Positions 53,667 through 62,780 of a stretch of 64,000 bases of DNA are shown one piece after another. Below the pieces are notes generated by a model that worked only from the letters and a program-made list of their open reading frames with translations, did not search any database and was not told where the DNA came from. A program made the position numbers and the translations under genes. This DNA comes from Luteimonas sp. 9C (GTDB lineage: Bacteria > Pseudomonadota > Gammaproteobacteria > Xanthomonadales > Xanthomonadaceae): positions 1 to 64,000 of the forward strand of contig NZ_LR733312.1 of assembly GCF_902506295.1 (NCBI RefSeq), read 5' to 3'. How positions within the stretch are numbered: the first letter of the stretch is position 1; each line of letters starts with the position of its first letter.

Positions 53667-54986
53667 ATGTCCCAGCGTCCCCAGCGCGTCCTCACCGGCA
53701 TCACCACCTCCGGCACGCCGCACCTTGGCAACTACGTCGGCGCGGTGCGCCCTGCGATCACCGCCAGCCGCGCGCCGAACACCGAGAGCTTCTATTTCCT
53801 CGCCGACCTGCACAGCCTGATCAAGGCGCAGGACCCGGCGCGCACCCAGCGCTCGACGCTTGAGATCGCGGCGACGTGGCTCGCGGCCGGGCTCGACCCG
53901 TCGAAAGTGTGGTTCTACCGGCAGAGCGACGTGCCGGAGACGACCGAGCTGATGTGGCTGCTGACCTGCGTGGCGGGCAAGGGCATCCTCAACCGCGCGC
54001 ACGCCTACAAGGCCGCGGTCGACAAGAACCGCGCCGACGGCGAGGACGACGATGCCGCAGTGACGGCGGGCCTCTTCATGTATCCCGTGCTGATGGCCGC
54101 CGACATCCTGATCTTCAACGCCGACCGCGTGCCGGTGGGTCGCGACCAGATCCAGCACATCGAGATGGCGCGCGATTTCGCCCAGCGCTTCAATCACGTC
54201 TACGGCCGCGACTGGTTCAACCTGCCCGAAGCGGCGATCGACGACAACGTGGCGACGCTGCCGGGTCTCGACGGTCGCAAGATGAGCAAGAGTTACGACA
54301 ACACGATTCCGCTGTTCGTGCCGCAGGCGCAGCTGAAGAAACTGGTGTTCTCGATCCTCACCGATTCGAAGATGCCCGGCGAAGCGAAGTCGACCGACGG
54401 CTCGGCGCTGTTCCAGCTCTACCAGGCATTCGCGACGCCGGACGAGACCGCGGGGTTTGCCGCGGCGTTCGCCGACGGCATCGGTTGGGGCGATGCGAAG
54501 CAGCAGCTGTTCGACGTCGTCGAGCGCGAGATCGCGCCGATGCGCGCGCGCTACGAGGATCTGATTGCGAAGCCGGGCGACATCGAGGACATCCTGCGCG
54601 ATGGCGGCCAGCGTCTGCGCGAGCGTTACGCCATTCCCCTGCTGCGCGAGCTGCGCGATGCGGTGGGCCTGCGCAACCTCGGCAGTGCCGCGTCGATTCC
54701 CTCCGATGCGCCCGCATCCGCCAAGGCCGCGCCGCCGGCGTTCAAGCAGTACCGCGAAGCCGACGGCAAGTTCTATTTCAAGCTCGTCGACGGCGAGCGG
54801 GTGCTGCTGCAGAGCGCGGCCTTCGATGCGCCGCGCGATGCGGGCCAGACGATCGCGCGCCTGCGCCGCGGTGAACTCGCGCTCGCCGATGCGCCCGTCA
54901 GTCTTGGCGACAGGGTCGAGACCACCGACGTCCAGGCGGCACTCGATGCACTGGCCGCCGCCGAGGCCGAGAAGGCCGCCTCGTGA
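53667..54986 (+). CDS. trpS: Tryptophanyl-tRNA synthetase with C-terminal extension
   Basis: A 439-residue class I synthetase. It has the HIGH-like TSGTPHLGNYVGA, GRDQIQHIEMARDFAQRF and the KMSKS loop LDGRKMSKSYDNTIP. The core ends near residue 340; about 85 further residues, starting FKQYREADGKFYFKLVDGE, resemble a YegP/DUF1508-like fold and are not in E. coli TrpS. The ATG at 53667 was chosen because the upstream frame lacks coding character. The stop overlaps the next gene as GTGA. Confidence 0.95.
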   Translation: MSQRPQRVLTGITTSGTPHLGNYVGAVRPAITASRAPNTESFYFLADLHSLIKAQDPARTQRSTLEIAATWLAAGLDPSKVWFYRQSDVPETTELMWLLTCVAGKGILNRAHAYKAAVDKNRADGEDDDAAVTAGLFMYPVLMAADILIFNADRVPVGRDQIQHIEMARDFAQRFNHVYGRDWFNLPEAAIDDNVATLPGLDGRKMSKSYDNTIPLFVPQAQLKKLVFSILTDSKMPGEAKSTDGSALFQLYQAFATPDETAGFAAAFADGIGWGDAKQQLFDVVEREIAPMRARYEDLIAKPGDIEDILRDGGQRLRERYAIPLLRELRDAVGLRNLGSAASIPSDAPASAKAAPPAFKQYREADGKFYFKLVDGERVLLQSAAFDAPRDAGQTIARLRRGELALADAPVSLGDRVETTDVQAALDALAAAEAEKAAS

Positions 54987-55294
54987 ACCCGACCGTCGCC
55001 CAGAATCTGGCGCTGCTGCTGTTCCTGCCGTGGTTCCTGATTCTCGGTGCGCTGTTCTGGGTGGTGCCGCGGCAGCCGCGCGGCATACGACGGGTCGTGT
55101 TCGACCTCGTCAGCCTCGCCGCGTCGGTCGTCGCGTTCGTGCTGTCGATCCACTGGGCGCACGCGGTCGCCGACCGCGGGCACGGGTCCATGTGGGCGCA
55201 GATTCTCGCCACCGCCGTCGGATACGGCGTGTTTCTCGCGGTGCTGGGCACCGCATTCGCGCTGCGCAGGCGGGTGCTGCGGCCTCGTCCCTGA
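54983..55294 (+). CDS. Small membrane protein coupled to trpS
   Basis: A 103-residue protein with three hydrophobic helices (LALLLFLPWFLILGALFWVV, LVSLAASVVAFVLSIHW and LATAVGYGVFLAVLGTAFAL). The GTG start overlaps the trpS stop, so translation is coupled. No family is recognised, and there is no known link to tryptophan. Confidence 0.72.
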   Translation: MNPTVAQNLALLLFLPWFLILGALFWVVPRQPRGIRRVVFDLVSLAASVVAFVLSIHWAHAVADRGHGSMWAQILATAVGYGVFLAVLGTAFALRRRVLRPRP

Positions 55295-55372
55295 GCGGCG
55301 TCGACCAGGGCCGCATCGGCTCTCGACGCCGCGCGTCCTAGACTGTCCGTTCTGTCCAACGGGAGACGCGCG

Positions 55373-56308
55373 ATGCACGATCACGCGATCACGATCATCG
55401 ATACCGGTTACGTCCGCCCCGGCCTGTGCGCGGCCTATCTCGTCGAATCCGGGGGGCACGCGGCGCTGATCGACTGCGGCACCGCGACCTGCGCGCAGAC
55501 CGTGCTCGATGCGATCGATGCGTCGGGTGTGCCGCGCGACGCGGTGGACTGGCTGATGGTCACGCATGTGCATCTCGACCATGCCGGCGCGGCAGGTCCG
55601 TTGATGCGCGCGCTGCCCAATGCGACGCTCGTCGTGCACCCGCGCGGCGCGCCGCACATGATCGATCCCACGAAACTGATCGCCGGGGCGAAAGCCGTCT
55701 ACGGCGACGAGATGTTCGCGCGCGACCACGCCGGCATGCTGCCGGTCGCCGAAGACCGCGTGGTCATCGCCGAGGACGGGCACGTCGTCGCACTCGCCGG
55801 GCGTCCGCTGCTGTGCATCGACACGCCTGGCCACGCCCTGCATCACTACAGCGTCTGGGACGCCGCGACGCGCAGCTGGTTCGCGGGCGACACGTTCGGC
55901 CTGTCGTATCGCGAGCTCGACACCGCGAACGGCGCCTTCATCCTGCCGACGACCTCCCCGGTGCAGTTCGATCCCGAGCAGATGCATGCCTCGGTCGACA
56001 AATTGATTGCGAAGTCGCCGGTGTCGATCCGCATCGCGCATTACGGCGAGGTCACCGAATGCACGCGCCTCGCCGCCGATCTGCACGCGCAGATCGACGC
56101 GATGGTCGCCATCGCCCGCGATGCACACGGGCATGCCGATCGGCATGACCGTATCGTCGACGGCTTAACGTGGCTCTACACGGCTCGCGCGGTCACGCAC
56201 GGCATCGAGGACGCGGCGGCGCGCGTGCAGGCGATCCTCGGCGGCGACATCGAGATCAATGCGCAGGGCCTCGCGGTGTGGCTGGACCGGCAGGCACGCG
56301 CCGGCTGA
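55373..56308 (+). CDS. Metallo-beta-lactamase-fold hydrolase
   Basis: A 311-residue cytosolic enzyme. The metal motif is THVHLDHAGAAG (HxHxDH, about 63-71). PGHALHHYSVWD and the bridging Asp in FAGDTFGLSY complete the dinuclear site. There is a C-terminal all-helical extension of about 110 residues with IRIAHYGEVTE. The substrate is unknown; glyoxalase II, lactonases and hydrolases share this fold. A -10-like TAGACT lies 35 bases before the ATG. Confidence 0.88.
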   Translation: MHDHAITIIDTGYVRPGLCAAYLVESGGHAALIDCGTATCAQTVLDAIDASGVPRDAVDWLMVTHVHLDHAGAAGPLMRALPNATLVVHPRGAPHMIDPTKLIAGAKAVYGDEMFARDHAGMLPVAEDRVVIAEDGHVVALAGRPLLCIDTPGHALHHYSVWDAATRSWFAGDTFGLSYRELDTANGAFILPTTSPVQFDPEQMHASVDKLIAKSPVSIRIAHYGEVTECTRLAADLHAQIDAMVAIARDAHGHADRHDRIVDGLTWLYTARAVTHGIEDAAARVQAILGGDIEINAQGLAVWLDRQARAG

Positions 56309-56309
56309 G

Positions 56310-56327
56310 CCGCCCGCTGGCGGGCGG
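56310..56327. terminator. Hairpin between convergent hydrolase and kynA
   Basis: CCGCCCGC-TG-GCGGGCGG is a perfect 8-bp inverted repeat between two converging genes. The loop is short and there is no T tract, so termination would be inefficient. Confidence 0.35.
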
Positions 56328-56338
56328 TGCACGTGCGC

Positions 56339-57211
56339 TCAGGCGTCGCTGCCGCGCCCGGGCCCGACGTGCGTGCGCACTTCGAACAGCTCCGGGAAGA
56401 AGGTCAGCTCCAGCGCCTGTTTCAGGAAGCCGACGCCGCTCGAGCCGCCGGTGCCGCGCTTGAAACCGATGATGCGCATCACCGTGCGCATGTGGCGGAA
56501 GCGCCACAGCTGGAACTGGGTTTCCAGATCCACCAGGTCTTCGCACAGCGCGTATTCGCGCCAGTAGCGGTCGGTGTCTTCGTAGATCGATTCGAACACC
56601 GGCACCAGCGTCGCGTCGAAAGTGTGCGGCTGGCGCCAGTCGCGCTGCAGATGACGGGGGTCGACGGGATGGTCCCAGCGGGCGAGGTAGCCCAGGAATT
56701 CGTCGTAGAGGCCGGGCGCGTCGAGCACGGTCCGCAACGCCGCCTGGCCGTCGGTGTCGTGCGCGAACACGTCGAGCATCGCCGCGTTCTTGTTGCCGAG
56801 CAGGAATTCGACCGTGCGGTACTGCAGCGACTGGAAGCCCGATGACGGGCCCAGCACATCGCGGAACTCCAGGTATTCGGCCGGCGTCATCGTTTCCAGC
56901 ACCGACCACTGCTCGGTCAGCTGGCGCAGCACCTGCTTGCAGCGCGCCAGAACCTTGCGGCAGCGCCACACCTCGTCGCGCTGCAGGTGGCCGATCGCCG
57001 CCGAGAGCTCGTGGATCAGCAGCTTGAGCCACAGCTCCGACACCTGGTGCTGGACGACGAACAGCATCTCGTCGTGGTGAGGCGGCTGCGACAGCGGCTG
57101 CTGCGCGGCCAGCAGCAGGTCCAGGCGCAGGTAGCCGCCGTAGGTGATGCGGCCCGACAGGTCGCGGTGGATGCCGTCCTCGAGGGGGCGCTGGTTGCGG
57201 TCGATCGTCAT
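56339..57211 (-). CDS. kynA: Tryptophan 2,3-dioxygenase
   Basis: A 290-residue haem enzyme opening the indole ring to N-formylkynurenine, first step of tryptophan breakdown. It has [40 protein letters not shown] (the haem and substrate region), [20 protein letters not shown] and the C-terminal [18 protein letters not shown], which is close to the conserved GTGGSSG loop. No kynurenine hydrolase or formamidase gene is nearby. TACCCT lies 6 bases before the ATG, so it may also be leaderless. Confidence 0.95.
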   Translation of the reverse strand: MTIDRNQRPLEDGIHRDLSGRITYGGYLRLDLLLAAQQPLSQPPHHDEMLFVVQHQVSELWLKLLIHELSAAIGHLQRDEVWRCRKVLARCKQVLRQLTEQWSVLETMTPAEYLEFRDVLGPSSGFQSLQYRTVEFLLGNKNAAMLDVFAHDTDGQAALRTVLDAPGLYDEFLGYLARWDHPVDPRHLQRDWRQPHTFDATLVPVFESIYEDTDRYWREYALCEDLVDLETQFQLWRFRHMRTVMRIIGFKRGTGGSSGVGFLKQALELTFFPELFEVRTHVGPGRGSDA

Positions 57212-57217
57212 CGGCGC

Positions 57218-57223
57218 AGGGTA
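57218..57223 (-). promoter_or_regulatory. Weak -10-like element before kynA
   Basis: On the minus strand TACCCT ends 6 bases before the ATG. It fits only the outer TA...T of a -10 box, so support is weak, but the spacing is the same as the better leaderless cases. Confidence 0.25.
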
Positions 57224-57355
57224 CCGCAGCCCCTGCCGGCCGGCGCGCTGACGTGTCGCGGCGGGAAGTGCCGCCCTGCGTCATGCAATCGCCATGCAAC
57301 CCCGGCACAATCCGGCGCGGGGCGCTCTCGCCCGGGGACTCCAGGGGATTCACAC

Positions 57356-60300
57356 ATGACTCGAACCACTAGCCGGCTCCTGTCGGCCTTGTTGCTGTGT
57401 TGCGGCGCAGGCGTCGCGCATGCGGACGTCGTCGTCAGCCAGGTCTATGGCGGCGGTGGCAACGGCGGCGCGCCCTTCAATGCGGATTTCGTCGAGCTGT
57501 TCAACACCGGCGATCTGCCGGTCTCGCTTGGTGGCAAATCGCTCCAGTACGCCAGCGCCACCGGCACCGGCAACTTCGGCTCGGGTCCGAGCCAGATCGT
57601 CGTGCTGCCGGATGTCGAAATTCCGGCCGGCGGCTATTTCCTCGTCGGACTGGCCGGCGGCGCGACCGGCGCCCCGCTGCCGACGTCCGATGCCACCGGC
57701 ACGATCAACATGTCCGGCACGGCCGGCAAGATCGCCCTGGCTGACACCACCACCACCTTGGGTTGCAATGGCGGCAGCGCCGCCTGCACATCCGCGCAGC
57801 TGGCCCTGATCCTCGATCTGGTCGGCTTCGGCAGCGCCAATTTCTTCGAAGGCAGCGGTGCCGCACCGGCACCGAGCAACAGCACGTCGATCCTGCGCGC
57901 CGGCGACGGCTGCACGGACACCGACGACAATGCCGCCGACTTCGCGTCCGGTGCACCGGCGCCGCGCAATGCGTCCAGTGTGCCGAATGTCTGCAGCGGA
58001 GGCGGCACGCGCTTTCTGAGCATCACCGACGCCAGCGGCGCCGAGGGCGACAGCGGCACCACGCCGTTCTTCTTGACCGTGTCGTTGAACCAGCCGGCGG
58101 GCCCCGAGGGCGTGCGCTTCACCTACACGACCGCCGACGGCACCGCGACAGTGGCCGACAGCGATTACGTGGCCCGCACCGGCACGATCACCTTCGCCGA
58201 GGGCGAGCGCGAACTGACCCTGAGCATCGACGTCGTCGGCGACGAGACCGTCGAGCCGGACGAGGTGTTCTACGTCAATCTGAGCGAGGTGGCCGGCGCG
58301 GAGATCGCCAAGGGCCAGGCGGTGGTCACGATCCTCACCGACGACGTGGCCACGCTTGCGATCCACGCGATCCAGGGCAGCGGGGACCGCTCGCCGGTCG
58401 AAGGCCAGCCGGTCGCCACCACGGGCATCGTCACCGCCCGCAAGAACAACGGCTTCTTCATCCAGACGCCGGACGGCGAGGACGATGGCAATCCGGCCAC
58501 ATCGGAAGGCCTGTTCGTGTTCACCAGCAGCCCGCCGTCGGCCGATGCCGCGGTCGGCAATGCGGTGCTGGTGCAGGGCACGGTGCTCGAGTTCGTGCCG
58601 GCGGCCGATCCGCTGCAGCTGCCGCTGACCCAGATCGCCAACGCCTCGGTGGTCAAGCTGGCCGAGGGCCGCCCGCTGCCGGCCGCGATCGCACTGACCA
58701 GCGACATGCCCAACGCCACCGGCGGCCTCGGCCAGCTGGAGCATCTCGAAGGCATGCGCGTGACCGCGCCGAGCTTCACCGTGGTCGCACCGACCACGGG
58801 CAATACCAACGAAGCGCAGGCGAGCGGCAGCAGCAATGGCCGCTTCGCGGTCGTCGTCACCGGGACGGCGCGTCCGTTCCGCGAGCCGGGCATCCAGATT
58901 CCCAATCCCGACCCGCTGGGCAGCACGGCGCCGAACATTCCGCGCTGGGACTTCAATCCCGAACTGATCGCCGTCAACAGCACCACCATCGGCGCACCGG
59001 CTGCGGACCTGGCCGCCGGCTGCCGCATCACCGGCGGCTCGCTGACCGGTCCGCTCGACTACACCTTCCGCCGCTACACGATCTATCCGGAAGGCGCGCT
59101 CACCAGCGACTGCAGCGTCAGAGGCGAACCGCGTCCGTCGATGCTGCCCGGTCCCGACCACGTGAGCTTCGCGACCTACAACCTGCAGCGGTTCTTCGAC
59201 ACGGTGAACGACGCCAACAGTGGTCCGACGCTGACGCCGGCCGCGCTGGAGCGGCGTCTGTCGAAGGCGTCGATCGGGATCCGTGCATTCCTGCACACGC
59301 CCGACGTGCTCGGCGTGACCGAGGTGGAAAACCTGTCGGTGCTCAGCACCCTCGCCAGTCGCATCAACGCCGATGCGGTGGCCGCGGGACAGCCGGATCC
59401 GGGGTATGTCGCGTATCTGGAGGAAGGCTTCGACGTCGGCGGCATCGACGTCGGCTTCCTGGTCAAGACCGCGTCGGTCGGCAGCGTCGCCCGCATCGAA
59501 GTCGCGCAGGTCACGCAGGAAGGCGCCGATGCCGTGCTGACCAATCCGAACGGTTCGACCAGCGTGCTCAACGACCGTCCGCCGCTGGTGCTCGACGCCG
59601 TGGCGCACTTCACCGACGGCCGTCGCTATCCGTTCACCGCGATCGTCGTCCACCAGCGCTCGCTCAGCGGCATCGAGGACGATGCGGCGGGCAGCAACGG
59701 CTGGGCGACCGCCGGCCAGCGCGTGCGCGACAAGCGCCAGAAGCAGGCCGAGTATCTGGCCACGCTGATCGACGGCATGCAGAAGGACGATCCGGCGCGC
59801 GAGATCGTGGTGCTCGGTGACTTCAACGCATTCGAGTTCAACGACGGCTACGTCGATGCGATGGGCACGGTGACCGGCCTGCCGTCGGCCGATGGCGAAA
59901 CCGCGGTCGACAACGACGGTGCGGTGCTGATCGCGCCCTCGCTGCTCAACATGACCCTGGAGGCATCTGCCGAGGAGCGCTACTCGTTCGTCTTCGACTA
60001 CCAGGCGCAGTCGCTCGACCACGTGCTGGTGAACCAGGCGCTGGTGGATTCGCCGGCGATCGTCGGCCTCGAGATCAGCCATGCGCGCATCAATGCCGAC
60101 TTCCCCGAAGTCGCGCGCAACGATGCGGCCACGCCGACGCGGCTCTCCGATCACGATCCGACGGTGCTGCTGGTGCGTCTGCAGCCGGCGACGATTGCCG
60201 ATCTCGGCATCACCGTGGCGGCGGCCAACGCGGACGTGTTCGCCGGCGACGCGCTCGCGTTCACCGCGATGCTGGTCAACGCCGGTCCGGATGCCGCGCA

Positions 60301-60916
60301 GTTCCCGGGCTTCGGCGCGGTGCTCGACGCCGAGCTCGACGATCTGACGGTCACGCCGCCCGCCGACTGGAGCTGCGATGCGCCGGCCGTGGCCGACGGC
60401 AGGACCACGCTGTCGTGCAGCAGCGAAACGCTGGCGGACGCAGCGCAGGCGGTGTTCGCGCTGTCGGCGGTCGCGCCTGCGGCACTGATCGACGAGACCG
60501 TGACGCTGACCGTCGCCGCGACCTCGCAGACCCAGGATCCCGACGCGACCGACGACAGCGCCGTCGCCTCGGTGTCCATCGTGGAGGATCCGGCAATGGC
60601 CGCGCAGCCGCTGGTCAACGGCGTGCAGGTCGGCGGCGTCGAGGGGGCGGCGGGCGAATCGCGTCTGTTCCGCATCGATGTGCCTGCCGGTGCGCGCAAC
60701 CTGCGCATCCTCACCGCGGGCGGCACGGGCGACGTGTCGCTCTACGCCAGCCGCGACGTGCTGCCGACGGTCGATGCCTGGCAGCTGCGTTCGCAGCGTC
60801 CGGGCAACAACGAAACGGTGACGCTCGCGGCGCCGCAGGCGGGCACGTGGTACGTGCGCGTCGTCGGCACGCGCGCCTTCGGTCGCCTGACGGTGCGGGC
60901 CAGCTACACGCCCTGA
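57356..60916 (+). CDS. Secreted modular nuclease, ExeM/NucH type
   Basis: A 1186-residue secreted protein. Signal peptide (about 1-23), lamin-tail domain (VVVSQVYGGGGN..., about 24-190), Calx-beta domain (about 220-330), an OB-like region of nuclease-associated type (about 335-590), and the endonuclease/exonuclease/phosphatase domain with FATYNLQRFF (about 604), GVTEVEN, LGDFNAFEFN (about 820) and LSDHDP (about 931). A DUF11-like beta domain (about 945-1075) and a PPC-type C-terminus (about 1085-1182) follow. ExeM-like nucleases degrade extracellular DNA. Probable type II secretion. It ends in a strong terminator. Confidence 0.9.
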   Translation: MTRTTSRLLSALLLCCGAGVAHADVVVSQVYGGGGNGGAPFNADFVELFNTGDLPVSLGGKSLQYASATGTGNFGSGPSQIVVLPDVEIPAGGYFLVGLAGGATGAPLPTSDATGTINMSGTAGKIALADTTTTLGCNGGSAACTSAQLALILDLVGFGSANFFEGSGAAPAPSNSTSILRAGDGCTDTDDNAADFASGAPAPRNASSVPNVCSGGGTRFLSITDASGAEGDSGTTPFFLTVSLNQPAGPEGVRFTYTTADGTATVADSDYVARTGTITFAEGERELTLSIDVVGDETVEPDEVFYVNLSEVAGAEIAKGQAVVTILTDDVATLAIHAIQGSGDRSPVEGQPVATTGIVTARKNNGFFIQTPDGEDDGNPATSEGLFVFTSSPPSADAAVGNAVLVQGTVLEFVPAADPLQLPLTQIANASVVKLAEGRPLPAAIALTSDMPNATGGLGQLEHLEGMRVTAPSFTVVAPTTGNTNEAQASGSSNGRFAVVVTGTARPFREPGIQIPNPDPLGSTAPNIPRWDFNPELIAVNSTTIGAPAADLAAGCRITGGSLTGPLDYTFRRYTIYPEGALTSDCSVRGEPRPSMLPGPDHVSFATYNLQRFFDTVNDANSGPTLTPAALERRLSKASIGIRAFLHTPDVLGVTEVENLSVLSTLASRINADAVAAGQPDPGYVAYLEEGFDVGGIDVGFLVKTASVGSVARIEVAQVTQEGADAVLTNPNGSTSVLNDRPPLVLDAVAHFTDGRRYPFTAIVVHQRSLSGIEDDAAGSNGWATAGQRVRDKRQKQAEYLATLIDGMQKDDPAREIVVLGDFNAFEFNDGYVDAMGTVTGLPSADGETAVDNDGAVLIAPSLLNMTLEASAEERYSFVFDYQAQSLDHVLVNQALVDSPAIVGLEISHARINADFPEVARNDAATPTRLSDHDPTVLLVRLQPATIADLGITVAAANADVFAGDALAFTAMLVNAGPDAAQFPGFGAVLDAELDDLTVTPPADWSCDAPAVADGRTTLSCSSETLADAAQAVFALSAVAPAALIDETVTLTVAATSQTQDPDATDDSAVASVSIVEDPAMAAQPLVNGVQVGGVEGAAGESRLFRIDVPAGARNLRILTAGGTGDVSLYASRDVLPTVDAWQLRSQRPGNNETVTLAAPQAGTWYVRVVGTRAFGRLTVRASYTP

Positions 60917-60939
60917 TCGTCGACACGGATCGACGGAAC

Positions 60940-60965
60940 ACCCCGGCCACGTGCCGGGGTTTTTC
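60940..60965 (+). terminator. Rho-independent terminator after the nuclease
   Basis: An 8-bp stem (60940-60947 with 60953-60960), 5-base loop and a short T run. It lies 24 bases after the nuclease stop. Confidence 0.8.
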
Positions 60966-61050
60966 GTTGGAAGGGGTCCGGCCGGCGCGGCGACACGCGA
61001 AGCGGGGCTGCTAGGATGCCGGGTCGCAAGCCAGCAGGGGAGACCATCGC

Positions 61051-62625
61051 ATGAGCCAGCCGAGTCCCGAGATCGCCGCACCGCGCGGCATCGTCGCCCG
61101 TTTTCTCGATGCCGTCGAACGGGTGGGCAACAAACTGCCCGATCCCGCGGTGCTGTTTCTGGGCCTGATGCTGGTCGTGTGGGTGGTCTCGGCGCTGCTG
61201 GCCAACGTCAGCTTCAGCGAGATCGATCCGCGCAGCGGCGATCCACTGCAGATCCGCAATCTGCTCGAGGGCACCAGCTTCACCACGTTCATGGCGGACA
61301 TGGTCCGCACCTTCGTGACGTTCGCGCCGCTGGGCGTGGTGCTGGTGGCGATGCTGGGCCTGGGCGTCGCCGAGCACACCGGTTTCATCAATGCGGCGCT
61401 GCGCGCGGTGCTGTCGGTGACGCCGAAGATGCTGCTCACCCCGATGCTGATCGCGGTCGGCATCTTCAGCCACGTCGCGGTCGATGCGGGCTATGTGCTG
61501 GTGATCCCGCTGGGCGCGGTGATCTTCTATGCCGCCGGGCGGCATCCGCTGGCCGGTATCGCGGCCGCGTTCGCCGGCGTCTCCGGCGGCTTCTCGGCGA
61601 CGTTCATTCCGTCGAGCCTCGACCCGCTGCTGTCGGGTCTCACCCAGGAGGCTGCGAACCTCATCGACCCGTCGGTCATCGTCAATCCGCTCAACAACTA
61701 CTATTTCACCACCGCATCGACCGGCCTGATCGTTCTGGTCGGCTGGTTCCTGACCGACCGGATCATCGAGCCGCGCCTGCGCACCACCGTGGTCGACGGC
61801 GATGCCAGCGAAATGCCGACGATGGAGGCACTCACCGCGCGCGAACGGCGCGGCCTGTGGATGGCGGTGCTGGCGATGGTGCTGGTCGCGGTCGCGGTTG
61901 CGGCGACGGCGCTCGGCGCCGGTTCGGCCTGGCGCGCGCCGGCGGATGCGGCGACGGGCGCGGGCGAACTGCTGGTCGCGAACGCACCGCTGATGCAATC
62001 GATCGTGCCGTTGATCTTCATCCTGTTCGTCGTGCCGGGCATCGTCTACGGCTACGCGTCCGGCGTGGTCAAGAGCCACCGCGACATCATCGCCGGCATG
62101 AGCAAGGCGATGAGCGGCATGGGCTACTACATCGTCATGGCGTTCTTCGCCGCGCAGTTCATCTATGCCTTCGGCCAGAGCAACCTCGGCGCGCTGCTCG
62201 CAATCAAGGGCGCGAACGGCCTGCAGGCGCTGGGCCTGCCAACCGGCGTCACCCTGGTCGGCATCGTGTTCCTGTCGGGTTTCGTGAATCTACTGGTCGG
62301 CTCGGCGTCGGCGAAGTGGGCGCTGATCGGCGCGATCATGGTGCCGATGCTGATGCAGCTGGGCATCTCGCCCGATCTCACCCAGGCGGCGTACCGCGTC
62401 GGAGATTCCAGCACCAACATCATCACGCCGCTGCTGCCGTACTTCCCGCTGATCGTGGTGTTCTGCCAGCGCTACGTGAAGTCGAGCGGCATCGGCACGC
62501 TGCTGGCGCTGATGCTGCCGTTCTCGATCACGCTGCTGATTGTGTGGTCGGCCTTCCTGCTCGGCTTCTGGGCGCTGGGCCTGCCGCTGGGCGTGGGTGC
62601 GAGCTACACCTACCCGGTCGGCTGA
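61051..62625 (+). CDS. AbgT family transporter
   Basis: A 524-residue membrane protein. It has NKLPDPAVLFLGLMLVVWVVS near the N-terminus, FAPLGVVLVAMLGLGVAEHTGF, SHVAVDAGYVLVIPLGAVIF, the SATFIPSSLDPLLSGLTQEA stretch and, near the C-terminus, YRVGDSSTNIITPLLPYFPL. AbgT proteins import p-aminobenzoyl-glutamate or export sulfonamides. GGGGAG lies 10 bases before the ATG, and a -10-like TAGGAT lies at 61012. Confidence 0.9.
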   Translation: MSQPSPEIAAPRGIVARFLDAVERVGNKLPDPAVLFLGLMLVVWVVSALLANVSFSEIDPRSGDPLQIRNLLEGTSFTTFMADMVRTFVTFAPLGVVLVAMLGLGVAEHTGFINAALRAVLSVTPKMLLTPMLIAVGIFSHVAVDAGYVLVIPLGAVIFYAAGRHPLAGIAAAFAGVSGGFSATFIPSSLDPLLSGLTQEAANLIDPSVIVNPLNNYYFTTASTGLIVLVGWFLTDRIIEPRLRTTVVDGDASEMPTMEALTARERRGLWMAVLAMVLVAVAVAATALGAGSAWRAPADAATGAGELLVANAPLMQSIVPLIFILFVVPGIVYGYASGVVKSHRDIIAGMSKAMSGMGYYIVMAFFAAQFIYAFGQSNLGALLAIKGANGLQALGLPTGVTLVGIVFLSGFVNLLVGSASAKWALIGAIMVPMLMQLGISPDLTQAAYRVGDSSTNIITPLLPYFPLIVVFCQRYVKSSGIGTLLALMLPFSITLLIVWSAFLLGFWALGLPLGVGASYTYPVG

Positions 62626-62694
62626 ATGCGCAGATGACATCGGCGGGCGGACGTGATGCGACGCGCGTCGGCCTGCGGGGGTGGCAATGGTCAC

Positions 62695-62723
62695 TTTCCA
62701 TGTGGTCCGGGCGCCGCTAAGTT
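62695..62723 (+). promoter_or_regulatory. Promoter of the POT transporter, with palindrome
   Basis: TTTCCA (62695-62700), a 17-base spacer and TAAGTT (62718-62723). The -10 sits inside the 13-base palindrome CGCTAAGTTAGCG (62715-62727). The predicted start is near 62730, leaving a leader of about 50 bases with AGGAG. Confidence 0.45.
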
Positions 62724-62780
62724 AGCGCGTCGCCCGGGCCCGGTCCCGGGGCACTCGATCAACGTCAGGAGTCGCCCTAC

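Noticed and set aside
57350-61081. 1243-codon open frame on the minus strand opposite the nuclease
   Set aside because: It mirrors the nuclease codon by codon, reads as Arg/His/Asp/Gly-rich low-complexity protein and has no domain; GC-rich third positions remove stops from this antisense frame.
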